Counted from the first letter of the stretch, positions 24,803 through 33,233 are shown. The stretch: 33,657 nt of DNA from an uncultured Campylobacter sp. (GCF_905372745.1 NZ_CAJPQR010000023.1:1-33657); one strand, 5' to 3'. Numbers and translations are program-made. Notes: a model not told the origin generated them from the letters alone.

Positions 24803-24980
24803 CGGCTTGTCTCGCGAGCGCTTTTTGCGGAGTTTGATAAAATTTAGCTCGGCAGACTACATGTCTAGCCTACGCTAAATTTTATCTGCACAACCCCAAA
24901 AATCATCTCACGATACTTCGCCTTATCGTTTTACGCTCAAATTTATAAATTTGACTCGCCGAGACCCCCATCTTGAAAAA
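24803..24980 (+). repeat. Structured 3' module, copy 2 (after the TonB-receptor-type gene)
   Basis: Begins 12 bases after the receptor stop with CGGCTTGTCT (24803-24812). The core (24849-24873) differs from copy 1 at two loop positions. Its flanking arms are different in sequence from copy 1 but again perfectly complementary: GATAAAATTTAGC (24836-24848) with GCTAAATTTTATC (24874-24886). ATACTTCGCCTTATC (24913-24927) and TCGCCGAGACCC (24956-24967) follow as in copy 1. Confidence 0.8.
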
Positions 24981-25348
24981 TGTAAATTTGAAATTTGCAC
25001 TGCGGTAGCGCTAAATTTAGCCTATACGCAGTGCGGCATCTTCTCGCGTCGCAGGGCTAGTATGCTACAAAAAAGTCGGATTTTAAAAATTTGAGTATTT
25101 AAATTTAACGCTCAAATTTAGCAATCCAAATCAATAAAATTTCAAAATTTAAATCAAGATTTTTGATTTAAATCTTAGGTATAATTATCAAAAATGAGTT
25201 GAGGTAAAGTCAAATTTGCCTCGAGCAAATTTAGCATTTTCGCGGCGCGTAAAAATTGGCGGGCGGCGCGGCAAATTTGAGCTCAAATTTAACCGCGAAC
25301 AAAAGCGAAACGAAATAAAATTTAAAATCTTAATACAAGGAGAAAGTT
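24981..25348. other. Spacer and long leader before the ABC importer
   Basis: No gene is supported here. It holds an 8-bp inverted repeat GCACTGCG (24997-25004)/CGCAGTGC (25027-25034), a symmetric AAATCAA-N5-TTGATTT (25151-25169), a -10 box at 25180-25185, and an 18-bp perfect palindrome AAATTTGAGCTCAAATTT (25273-25290). If transcription begins near 25192, the leader is about 155 nt, long enough for RNA-level control. Confidence 0.5.
25180..25185 (+). promoter_or_regulatory. Probable -10 box for the ABC importer operon
   Basis: Perfect TATAAT in GGTATAATTATCA, sharing TATAATTAT with the receptor promoter. The symmetric AAATCAA/TTGATTT pair at 25151-25169 lies just upstream, at the -35 region, and could be an operator. 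Confidence 0.5.
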
Positions 25349-26311
25349 ATGAACAGACGAGGATTTTTAGGACTCGGCGCGGCGCTGGGCGCGACGACGA
25401 TGGCTCCTAGCCTTTTTGCGAAGGAAAACTTTACGATGTGGGGCGCGCCTGCGATCCCTAGCGTGATAATGGCCGTGGCAAGCATGCAAGGCGAGCTAGC
25501 TAAGACGCACGACGTGAAGCTGCGCATCTGGAACACTCCGGACGTCCTGCGCGCGGGCGTGGCTAGCGGCGATATCAAGGTCACTATGTCGCCCTCAAAC
25601 GTCGCGGCGAACCTGCGAAACCAGGGGTTAAATTTCGCGATGTTAAATTTGCTCACGCTTGGCGTCATGAACGCGATGATAAAGGATGAAAACATCAAGA
25701 CGCTAGAGGACTTCGTCGGCAAAAAAATCATAATGCCGTTTAAAAACGATATGCCCGATCTCGTGCTACGCGCGCTTTGCAAGAAACGCGGCATAGACGC
25801 GAGCAAGCTTGATATCACGTACACTCAGACGCCGCCTGAAGCGGTGGGGCTGTTTATCCAAAAGGACTACGACGTGCTTATCGTGCCGCAGCCTCTTAGC
25901 GAAGCTACGATTTTGCGTGGTAAAAAAGCGGGCGTAGCTGTGCATTACGGGCTTGATTTTCCTAAAACTTGGGGCGAGAGCTTTGGTGCTAAACCATACA
26001 TCCCGATGGCGGGCATCATCGTAAACGTGGACTACTACGAGGCAAATCGCGCGCTTTTTGAAACTCTGCACGCCGATCTAACGAGCGCGCTAAAATGGAT
26101 CCTGGAAAACAAACAAAGCGCGGCGAAAATCGGCGCCGAGTACCTGCCTGCGCCCGAGCCTGCGCTAGCCGGGGCTTTCGATAAGGCAAATTTAACGGTA
26201 ACAAAAGCGCATGAGTTACAAGACGACGTGATGGCGTTTTTTGAGCAAATTTTCGAGTTTAATCCAAAGCTTCTGGGCGGCAAAATGCCTGATAAGAGCC
26301 TGTTTTTATGA
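25349..26311 (+). CDS. NitT/TauT-family ABC substrate-binding protein with Tat signal
   Basis: Periplasmic binding protein of 320 residues. The N-terminus NRRGFLGLGAALGATTMAPSLFA is a twin-arginine signal rather than a plain Sec signal. The mature part has the NitT/TauT (SsuA/NMT1-like) pattern: FTMWGAPAIPSVIMAVASMQGELA, an AGVASGDIKVTMSPSNVAANL segment, LEDFVGKKIIMPFKNDMPDLVLRAL, and QKDYDVLIVPQPLSEATI. An AAGGAGA site precedes the ATG, and the stop overlaps the permease start (ATGA). Tat export suggests the protein folds, perhaps around a ligand or cofactor, before export, unusual for this family. The ligand is unknown; taurine, nitrate or thiamine precursors are not supported by the neighbours. 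Confidence 0.82.
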   Translation: MNRRGFLGLGAALGATTMAPSLFAKENFTMWGAPAIPSVIMAVASMQGELAKTHDVKLRIWNTPDVLRAGVASGDIKVTMSPSNVAANLRNQGLNFAMLNLLTLGVMNAMIKDENIKTLEDFVGKKIIMPFKNDMPDLVLRALCKKRGIDASKLDITYTQTPPEAVGLFIQKDYDVLIVPQPLSEATILRGKKAGVAVHYGLDFPKTWGESFGAKPYIPMAGIIVNVDYYEANRALFETLHADLTSALKWILENKQSAAKIGAEYLPAPEPALAGAFDKANLTVTKAHELQDDVMAFFEQIFEFNPKLLGGKMPDKSLFL

Positions 26312-27105
26312 TACTTATCGATAACGTCAAAAAAGACCGCGGCGCGTTTTTAAAGGTCGCGGACTACCTTTGGGGCGGCTTTAGCGGGCTTGCCACGATA
26401 GCGCTTATTATCGCGCTTTGGCAGATCGGCAGCGAGCTGGGAGGGGAGTTTTTACTCCCCGCGCCCGAGGCGGTTTTCGTGCGGGCTTACGAGCTTTTGG
26501 TGGATTATAAAAACAGCGAGATAAACATCACTCTCGTGCGCTCGCTAGTGGGAGTCGGTACGGCCTGTGCCATCGGTATCACGCTGGGGCTGGTTGCCGG
26601 CGCTTATAAAAGCTTTGCCGCGTTTTTAAAGCCCGTGATCACGACGCTGCTTTCTATGCCGCCTATTATTTGGATCGTTTTAGCTATATTTTGGTTCGGG
26701 TTTGGAAACGCGAGCACCATCTTTACGATCATTATCACGGTTTTGCCGCTTACTTTTGCTAGCTCGATGGTCGGTATGATGAGCGTTAGCGAGGAGCTAA
26801 AGGAGATGTTTGACGCGTATAAACTAGGCATCTGCAAAAAGATCCGCCACCTATACGTTCCGCACCTAACCAGCCATATCATCAGCTCTCTAAGCGTCGC
26901 CGTGGGCATGGGCGTAAAGATCGTCATCATGGGCGAGCTACTAGGCGCAAACGACGGTATGGGCGCTAAGATCGCGAGCGCTAGAGTGATGCTGGATACA
27001 ACCGAAGTGATGGCCTACGTCGTGCTTACTATCGCTATCATTATGCTTTTTGAGTATCTGGTTATCGAGCCGCTAAAGATCACGCTAATGCCGTGGAAAA
27101 GGTAG
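26308..27105 (+). CDS. NitT/TauT-family ABC transporter permease (SsuC-like)
   Basis: Inner-membrane permease of 265 residues with about six helices. The N-terminal FLLPAPEAVF segment and the coupling loop EELKEMFDAYKLGICKKIRHLYVPHL are characteristic of the SsuC/TauC/NrtB group, as is the closing MAYVVLTIAIIMLFEYLVIEPL. Four-base overlap with the binding-protein gene and a 6-bp gap to the ATPase show one operon. Confidence 0.88.
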   Translation: MILIDNVKKDRGAFLKVADYLWGGFSGLATIALIIALWQIGSELGGEFLLPAPEAVFVRAYELLVDYKNSEINITLVRSLVGVGTACAIGITLGLVAGAYKSFAAFLKPVITTLLSMPPIIWIVLAIFWFGFGNASTIFTIIITVLPLTFASSMVGMMSVSEELKEMFDAYKLGICKKIRHLYVPHLTSHIISSLSVAVGMGVKIVIMGELLGANDGMGAKIASARVMLDTTEVMAYVVLTIAIIMLFEYLVIEPLKITLMPWKR

Positions 27106-27111
27106 TTTGCT

Positions 27112-27801
27112 ATGCTAGAACTTCAAAATTTAGAATACGAAATTTTACGCGACAAGATCGTGCGCGATTTTAGTTTAAAGGTCGGCGCGGGCGAAGTAGT
27201 GACGCTATTTGGCGCGAGCGGCTGCGGTAAAACCACGATCCTGCGCATGATCTCGGGTCTCATTGATCCGCGCAAAGGCAAGATAATCAATAAATTTAAT
27301 AAAACGACCTATCTCTTTCAGGAAAATCGCCTGCTCGAGTGGAAAAATGCGCTCGAAAACGTACTGCTCGTGATGGATGAGCCCGATGAAAAGGCCGTGC
27401 TACAGCTATTTTCTAGACTTGGACTAACGGAAAAAGACGTGCTAAAATACCCTGACGAGCTAAGCGGCGGCATGCGCCAAAGGGTAGCCTTCGTGCGGGC
27501 GATCGTGACAAAGCCTGATTTGCTGCTGATGGACGAGCCGTTTTCGGGGCTTGATTATGATATGAAAGAAATCCTGATAGACATCGTCACGCGCCGCGTG
27601 GAGGAGGGCATGAGCGTAGTGCTGGTGACCCACGACAGGATGGAAGCGGCTAGGATGTCTAGTAAAATTTGCTTTTTAGCGAGCAAGGGCGCGGTGATCG
27701 AGCGAGAGCTGGAGCTAGACCGTGCCTTTTCGCAGCGGGATTTTGTCTACGCTAGCGGCGTGATAGACGAAAATTTTAAAGGAAAAATTTATTATGATTA
27801 A
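27112..27801 (+). CDS. NitT/TauT-family ABC transporter ATP-binding protein (SsuB-like)
   Basis: ATPase of 229 residues for the importer above. Walker A GASGCGKTT, Q-loop LFQENRLLEWKNALENV (the LLPW-type loop of this subfamily, here LLEW), signature LSGGMRQRVAFVRAI, Walker B LLLMDEPFSGLD and switch His in VTHDRMEA are all present. It is shorter than typical SsuB and ends soon after the last motif. It overlaps the NnrS-family gene by eight bases, so that protein belongs to the same transcription unit. Confidence 0.9.
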   Translation: MLELQNLEYEILRDKIVRDFSLKVGAGEVVTLFGASGCGKTTILRMISGLIDPRKGKIINKFNKTTYLFQENRLLEWKNALENVLLVMDEPDEKAVLQLFSRLGLTEKDVLKYPDELSGGMRQRVAFVRAIVTKPDLLLMDEPFSGLDYDMKEILIDIVTRRVEEGMSVVLVTHDRMEAARMSSKICFLASKGAVIERELELDRAFSQRDFVYASGVIDENFKGKIYYD

Positions 27802-28900
27802 CGACTTTTTCACCCATCCGATGAGAATTTTTTTCCTTACGAGCGCGGTTTGCGCGGTGCTAGGCGGGGCGATATTTTTTACGCCCGTGGATTTCGTTAG
27901 CTGGCATAAATTTATCTTTTTGCACCTGGTTGTGGCCCTTGCGTATGCGGGATTTTTACTGACGGGGCTAACCGATTGGACGAATTTTGGCGGAGGGCTT
28001 AAAAAACACGCCTACGTTATGTTTTCGTTTTTTGCGGCGAGTTTTTTTAGCGCGTTTTTTAGCCTGTTTGCGGCGCACTTTTTTATGGCGCTTTTTTGGG
28101 CGTATCTGGCGGGGCTTTGCGTTTATATGATCTGGCTTGATAGAAACGACGATCAGCTGGGCGTTTTAGCATTTTTACTCGGCATTTTGGGTTTTGAGAT
28201 TTATTATTTGCTTAGCGGCGAGGAGAGATTTTTAAATTTACAAATCCACCTACACGTAATCGCGATTTTGCTTATATCTTTTCGCGTTAGCGTCGTGCTT
28301 GGCAAGGAGGCGCTAAACCGCGAGCCCGGCATGCAAGACGCGGCCTTTGTGCCAAATTTCGTTTATAAAAACATCGCGATCGTTAGCGTTAGCGCGTTTT
28401 TGTTAGTTAGCCTGTTTTTTGAAGGCAGCAAGGCTGTAAATTTCGCCGCGATAGCCTGCGGTAGCGCGATTTTAGCCAAGCTAAAAGAGTGGCACTACAA
28501 GGAGCTTTTGCGTCATAGCTTCGTGATTTATTACTACCTGATGCAGCTTTTGCTGGCCGCGGGCTATATCCTTTACGGCGCGAGCGGGATTTTGGGGCTG
28601 GGGCTAGAGACAAATATGCTGCACGTTATCGCGCTAAACGGCATTATTTTTAGCATTATGCTTATCTTTAACATCGCCGGTCTGCGCCACAGCGGGCAGG
28701 AGCTTGAGTTTTTGCGCCTGAGCAAGATCGCCTTCGCGCTTGCTATTGTAGCGGGTGTTTGCAGAGGCTTTTTAGCTTACGTTTGGAGCGGATTTTACAT
28801 CCATCTACCGGCAACTCTCATCGCCGTAGCTTTCGCACTTTGGTTTATAGATTTTTATAAAATTTTTAGAGATAACGAGTTTAGCGACGATCCGGAGTAG
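27794..28900 (+). CDS. nnrS: NnrS-family multi-pass membrane protein
   Basis: Integral membrane protein of 368 residues with about eleven hydrophobic helices and few loops. NnrS-like features: an N-terminal HPMRIFFLTSAVCAVLGG helix (the family's FRPFFL position), FLHLVVALAYAGFLLTGLTDWT, and a late LHVIALNGIIFSIMLIFNIAGLRHSG helix with the conserved HxxxxNG...HSG pattern. Histidines in helices (His38, His42 region and the last block) could bind haem or copper, as reported for NnrS, which is tied to nitric-oxide stress. It is translationally coupled to the ABC ATPase, an association I have not seen described for NnrS. It is shorter than many NnrS proteins (about 390-400). The symbol is tentative. 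Confidence 0.75.
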   Translation: MINDFFTHPMRIFFLTSAVCAVLGGAIFFTPVDFVSWHKFIFLHLVVALAYAGFLLTGLTDWTNFGGGLKKHAYVMFSFFAASFFSAFFSLFAAHFFMALFWAYLAGLCVYMIWLDRNDDQLGVLAFLLGILGFEIYYLLSGEERFLNLQIHLHVIAILLISFRVSVVLGKEALNREPGMQDAAFVPNFVYKNIAIVSVSAFLLVSLFFEGSKAVNFAAIACGSAILAKLKEWHYKELLRHSFVIYYYLMQLLLAAGYILYGASGILGLGLETNMLHVIALNGIIFSIMLIFNIAGLRHSGQELEFLRLSKIAFALAIVAGVCRGFLAYVWSGFYIHLPATLIAVAFALWFIDFYKIFRDNEFSDDPE

Positions 28901-28911
28901 GTTTATTTTAC

Positions 28912-28972
28912 GGATTAAATTCGGCTTGTTTTATCGCCGTAGAATTTTGCCTAAATAGTGCCGAATTTAACC
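28912..28972 (+). terminator. Inverted repeat after the nnrS-like gene
   Basis: GATTAAATTCGGC (28913-28925) pairs with GCCGAATTTAACC (28960-28972), 12 of 13 positions, with weaker outer pairing of GTTTATTTTAC and the GAATAAAAC at 28977-28985. It follows the stop by 12 bases. The loop contains CGGCTTGT, also the opening word of the two structured modules. The remaining bases to 29181 hold no gene. Confidence 0.5.
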
Positions 28973-29137
28973 CTCCGAATAAAACAAATCGCCGTATTTG
29001 CCTTGCAAAGCCGTATCGCATTTCGCAGCTTTTTCGAGCAATCAAATCGACAAGCGAAAAAGTAAAATTTTACGCATGGAATCCCTTTAAATTTTCGCGT
29101 TATCATAGCCGTTAAAACCGAAAATTTATATTAACTT

Positions 29138-29158
29138 CGCTAAAATCGTTTTTTAGCG
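29138..29158 (+). promoter_or_regulatory. Possible promoter/operator of the helicase gene
   Basis: CGCTAAA (29138-29144) and TTTAGCG (29152-29158) form a 7-bp inverted repeat covering a -10-like TAAAAT (29141-29146), 36 bases ahead of the GTG start. Either a repressor site or a short hairpin. Confidence 0.35.
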
Positions 29159-29181
29159 ACAAAAATACGAAAGGAACGGCC

Positions 29182-31962
29182 GTGGCGCTACGAAACACTC
29201 TGCACTATCTGCTTTTAAGCGAATATCTAAATCCGCAAACGTTACAAAAATTAAACAAAGAACAAAGTAAATATAAAAACGCCTACGAAACTACGCCGGA
29301 TAAATTTACCGATGATTTTTGGCATCATTTAAAGCAAATGAAAAGCGTCTCGGAGCTTGCAAAAAGCGGAAACAAAAGGAAGTTAAGCATCGAAATTTAC
29401 GGCGGGATTTTCGAGCTGGACGAGATAGCAAACGAGATAATAAAACAAAATCCGAATTTACAAACTAGCCAATTTCGTCAAAGTCAAAATCAAAAAGCCA
29501 CGACTTATTTTATAAAATTTACGGGCGATTTGTCCGTCAAAAACAAAGAGGAAAAAGTTAAATTAAGCACGCTCGTTAGCGAGTCCGATTTTAGCGAGCA
29601 AGATACTAAAAAATTAGAGCCCGTATGCGGCGAAAATAGCGGATTTAACGTTGATTTAAATAGCGTATTTTTATCCACCGCGCCTTGGGCGACGGCAAAT
29701 TTTAGCAAACCGCAAAATTTAGATTATAAAAATTTTGAAGCTCTAAAAGATAGCATAAAAGCCCAGATAGAAGCGCTAGGCAAAAACGAACGAAGTCTGA
29801 GCGAAATGGTAAAATTTATCCACGGCGAGTTTAAAAAGCAGTTGAATTCGCCGCTAGTAAGCAACGATCTTCGCGTAAATATCTGCCTAGAAAGCGGCGT
29901 AAAAAGTAGCAGCGACTTGCTTAATAGTTTTTATTTGGGCGAGATTAGTCTGGCTCTAAATGAGGGCTTAAATAATAAAAATTTGCAAACGATTTTTGAC
30001 GAAACGGGCGCAAGCGATATAAAAATAGGGCGCATAGATATGAGAGATAGCGCGAATTTTGGTACCGTTTTTTCGATGCTAGAAGCCAAAAACTACCCGA
30101 TAGGCGCGTTTGCTAGCGAATATATGCTAATTTACTCGCAACAAATCGCCGTAAATAATATAATGAAGCTTTTTAACGAGAAAAAAGGCGGCATTTATAG
30201 CGTAAACGGGCCTCCGGGCACGGGCAAAACGACGCTCTTAAAAGACGTGGTTGCAGGCGTGATCGTGGAGCGAGCAAAGGTTTTATCTACGCTAAAAGAA
30301 GACGAAATTTTCGAGCGCGGCGTCAAGCTAGACGGTAGCCAGTATCCAGACTTTTATCCGCTAAATCCCAAGCTAAAAGGCTTTGAGATCGTCGTAGCCT
30401 CGTGCAATAATAAAGCCGTAGAAAACATTAGCGCAGAGTTGCCTAAGCTTGATAGCGTAGATAAGGCGTATTTGGGCGAGCTTGATTATTTTAGGATGCA
30501 GGCTACGAGGCTGCTGTCGGCGGGCGCCTTAGTAGAGTGCCAAAAAAGCCAAATTTCGCAGCCTGCCTGGGGGCTAATCTGCGCCACGCTAGGCAATAGC
30601 GGCAACGTAAGCGATTTTAAAGAAAACTGCCTAAACGACTTTTTTATCAATCAAAACCACCCGGAATTCGACGTTTTAAAAACGCAAGGCGCGATAACGA
30701 GCTTTAACGATAAATTTAAGGTCGACGGGCTCGTAAATTTACTCAAATTCGGCAAACAAAGCTATGATTTTAAACTAGCGCAAAAAGAATTTAACGAAGC
30801 GCTGAATACCGTAAATACGCTACTAGCTCTACTGGATTTCTCTACGCAAAAGTCGCTAAGCGCGCAGCAGAGTAAAGAGGAACGCGAAAATAGCTCGCCT
30901 TTTATGGCGGAAAACGGCATAAAAACCGCCGTCGCGCAGGCTAGGATAAACGTCTTTATAAAAGCGCTAAATTTACATAAAGCCGCTATCTGGTCGCAAA
31001 AGGCGAAATTGGGCGCAAATTTGGCGGCGTTTTGCGAGCTGGGTAAATTTAAAAAGAAAGAGCAGGTAAGGGAAATTTTAAAATCGCTATTTTTCGTCGT
31101 TCCCGTCGTTAGCTCGACGTTTGCCTCTTTTGGGCGGTTTTTTAGCGATTTTGGCGAAAACGATATCGGGCTTTTATTAGTAGACGAGTCCGGTCAGGCA
31201 AATATCTCAAACGCCGTAGGCGCGCTATATCGCTCTAAAACGGCGGTAATAGTAGGCGACCCGTTGCAACTAGAACCGGTAGTAACTCTACCCGAAAATT
31301 TAAACGACGTGCTGCTTGGCTATACCGAGGCGTCTAGGGAGTTTAACGTAGCGACAACTTCGCTGCAAGCATGCGCGGATAAAACTCAAAAAATAGGCGC
31401 TTATATCGGTCAAACCTGGGTCGGCTCGCTGCTCATCGTGCATAGACGCTGCGATAATCCTATGTTTAACGTCGCAAACGAGACGACGTACGACGGCGCT
31501 ATGGTCTGGGGTAAAGGCAAAAATAAAAACTCGCTCGCCAAAGCGACAAGCTGCTGGATAGATATAAAAACGAGCGTTTGGAGCGGCAACGGCAGCGAGG
31601 CTGAGCTAGCGGCGGCGGATCAAATTTACGAATCGCTAAAAACGCTAATCGGCGCAAACGCAAGCGAACATATAAAAATCATAACGCCGTTTACCGACGT
31701 CGTAAAGCAAAGCGCGGCCTTGCAAAAACAAGGCAAGATACGAATCAGGGCAAACACCATCCACACCATGCAAGGTCAAGAAGCCAAAGTCGTTATCTTT
31801 ATCCTAGGCGGAGCTAGCGCGGGCGCAAGAGCATGGGCGTCGGCAAAGCCGAATTTACTAAACGTAGCTCTAACGCGCGCCAAAGAGTATATCTATATCG
31901 TCGGCGACAAGGATGCATGGGGTGGACTAAACTATTTTAGCGTTGCAGCTAGAGAAATTTAA
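29182..31962 (+). CDS. Upf1-like superfamily 1 DNA/RNA helicase
   Basis: A 926-residue cytoplasmic ATPase with the SF1B (Upf1/Dna2-like, AAA_11/AAA_12) motifs in order: Walker A GPPGTGKTT near residues 343-351, motif Ia VVASCNNKAVENI, Walker B LLLVDESGQA near 668, motif III VGDPLQLEPV, motif IV IVHRRCDNPMFNVAN, motif V TIHTMQGQEAKVVIF and motif VI LLNVALTRAKEYIYIVGD. A ~190-residue helical insert separates Ia from II. The first ~330 residues match no domain I know and show no nuclease motif. GTG start chosen for its AAAGGA site six bases upstream. It is a single gene between unrelated operons; similar stand-alone helicases occur in defence or RNA-turnover contexts, but nothing here settles the role. 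Confidence 0.85.
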   Translation: MALRNTLHYLLLSEYLNPQTLQKLNKEQSKYKNAYETTPDKFTDDFWHHLKQMKSVSELAKSGNKRKLSIEIYGGIFELDEIANEIIKQNPNLQTSQFRQSQNQKATTYFIKFTGDLSVKNKEEKVKLSTLVSESDFSEQDTKKLEPVCGENSGFNVDLNSVFLSTAPWATANFSKPQNLDYKNFEALKDSIKAQIEALGKNERSLSEMVKFIHGEFKKQLNSPLVSNDLRVNICLESGVKSSSDLLNSFYLGEISLALNEGLNNKNLQTIFDETGASDIKIGRIDMRDSANFGTVFSMLEAKNYPIGAFASEYMLIYSQQIAVNNIMKLFNEKKGGIYSVNGPPGTGKTTLLKDVVAGVIVERAKVLSTLKEDEIFERGVKLDGSQYPDFYPLNPKLKGFEIVVASCNNKAVENISAELPKLDSVDKAYLGELDYFRMQATRLLSAGALVECQKSQISQPAWGLICATLGNSGNVSDFKENCLNDFFINQNHPEFDVLKTQGAITSFNDKFKVDGLVNLLKFGKQSYDFKLAQKEFNEALNTVNTLLALLDFSTQKSLSAQQSKEERENSSPFMAENGIKTAVAQARINVFIKALNLHKAAIWSQKAKLGANLAAFCELGKFKKKEQVREILKSLFFVVPVVSSTFASFGRFFSDFGENDIGLLLVDESGQANISNAVGALYRSKTAVIVGDPLQLEPVVTLPENLNDVLLGYTEASREFNVATTSLQACADKTQKIGAYIGQTWVGSLLIVHRRCDNPMFNVANETTYDGAMVWGKGKNKNSLAKATSCWIDIKTSVWSGNGSEAELAAADQIYESLKTLIGANASEHIKIITPFTDVVKQSAALQKQGKIRIRANTIHTMQGQEAKVVIFILGGASAGARAWASAKPNLLNVALTRAKEYIYIVGDKDAWGGLNYFSVAAREI

Positions 31963-31994
31963 GAATAGAAATTTAAACGAAATAGCGATAAGAT

Positions 31995-32000
31995 TATAAT
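31995..32000 (+). promoter_or_regulatory. Probable -10 box for carboxynorspermidine synthase
   Basis: Perfect TATAAT 22 bases before the ATG, with an AAAGGAG ribosome site at 32010-32016. The short distance implies a leader of about 15 nt. Confidence 0.55.
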
Positions 32001-32021
32001 TTAAAATTTAAAGGAGCCAAA

Positions 32022-33233
32022 ATGTCAAATATCTTAATCATAGGCGCGGGCGGCGTGAGCCAAGTCGCGACCGTAAAATGCGCGATGAACGCGGACGTTT
32101 TTAGCAAGATCACCCTTGCTAGCCGCACCAAAAGCAAGTGCGACGCGATCGCTAAATTTATCAAAGACCGCCTAGGCGTGGCTATCGACACCGCCCAGAT
32201 CGACGCGGATGACACCGATGCCGTAGTCGCGCTCATCAAAAAAACGGGCGCCGATTTGCTTTTAAACGTCGCGCTGCCGTATCAAGACCTAACCCTCATG
32301 GACGCGTGCTCTCGCGCCGGCATCCCATACATCGACACCGCAAACTACGAGCACCCGGATACCGCTAAATTTGAATACAAGCTGCAGTGGGCGAAGGACG
32401 AGGATTTTAAAAAGGTGGGCACCATGGCGCTTCTTGGCTCTGGCTTTGATCCGGGCGTGACGAACGTATTTTGCGCTTACGCGCAGCAAAATCTCTTTGA
32501 CGAGATCGGCGAGATCGACATCCTAGACTGCAACGCGGGCGATCACGGATATCCGTTCGCGACGAATTTCAACCCAGAAATCAACCTGCGCGAAGTAAGC
32601 GCAAAGGGCCGCTACTGGGAGCGTGGCGAGTGGAAAGAGACCGAGCCGATGGAAATAATGTTCAAATGGGACTACCCGAAAGTAGGCGTCAAAGACAGCT
32701 ACCTGCTCTATCACGAAGAGCTTGAAAGCTTAGTAAAAAACATCAAGGGGCTAAAGCGAATCCGCTTTTTTATGACGTTCGGGCAGAGCTACCTCACTCA
32801 TATGAAATGCCTAGAAAACGTCGGCATGCTACGCATCGACGAGGTCGAGCATAACGGCGTAAAAATCGTGCCGATACAGTTTTTAAAGACGCTACTGCCT
32901 GATCCTGCGAGCCTCGGCCCTCGAACGAAGGGCAAAACCAACATCGGCTGCGTAATACGCGGCTTAAAAGACGGTAAAGAGCGCCAAGTCTACATCTATA
33001 ACGTCTGCGACCACGAGGCTTGCTACGCCGAGACGGGCGCGCAGGCCGTGAGCTACACGACGGGCGTGCCTGCGATGATCGGCTCGATGATGGTCGCAAA
33101 GGGCATCTGGAGCGGAAAAGGCGTCTTTAATATGGAAAATTTCGACGCTAAGCCTTTCATGGATGAGCTAAATAAGCAGGGCTTGCCGTGGGAGATAATC
33201 GAAATGAAACCCGGCGAGAGGTATGAAGTCTAA
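32022..33233 (+). CDS. Carboxynorspermidine/carboxyspermidine synthase (saccharopine dehydrogenase family)
   Basis: NADPH-dependent enzyme of 403 residues that joins aspartate semialdehyde to a diamine (putrescine or diaminopropane) by reductive amination, the dehydrogenase step of the alternative polyamine route used by Campylobacter in place of S-adenosylmethionine-dependent synthase. The N-terminal Rossmann motif is NILIIGAGGVSQVA, followed by TLASRTKSK, the NVALPYQDLTLMDAC and YIDTANYEHPD segments, ALLGSGFDPGVTNVFCAYA, and a C-terminal CYAETGAQAVSYTTGVPAMIG. This agrees with the C. jejuni enzyme (Cj0172c) as I know it. Its decarboxylase partner is not in the window. Confidence 0.9.
   Translation: MSNILIIGAGGVSQVATVKCAMNADVFSKITLASRTKSKCDAIAKFIKDRLGVAIDTAQIDADDTDAVVALIKKTGADLLLNVALPYQDLTLMDACSRAGIPYIDTANYEHPDTAKFEYKLQWAKDEDFKKVGTMALLGSGFDPGVTNVFCAYAQQNLFDEIGEIDILDCNAGDHGYPFATNFNPEINLREVSAKGRYWERGEWKETEPMEIMFKWDYPKVGVKDSYLLYHEELESLVKNIKGLKRIRFFMTFGQSYLTHMKCLENVGMLRIDEVEHNGVKIVPIQFLKTLLPDPASLGPRTKGKTNIGCVIRGLKDGKERQVYIYNVCDHEACYAETGAQAVSYTTGVPAMIGSMMVAKGIWSGKGVFNMENFDAKPFMDELNKQGLPWEIIEMKPGERYEV

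Noticed and set aside
22314..24980. Receptor gene as a simple composite transposon or integron cassette
   Set aside because: The flanking modules are direct, diverged repeats that start at stop codons; there is no transposase, integrase, or target duplication in the window.
25216..25410. 64-codon plus-strand frame overlapping the start of the binding-protein gene
   Set aside because: It starts at a TTG without ribosome site, is strongly basic, and runs out of frame into a clear coding gene; it is leader sequence.
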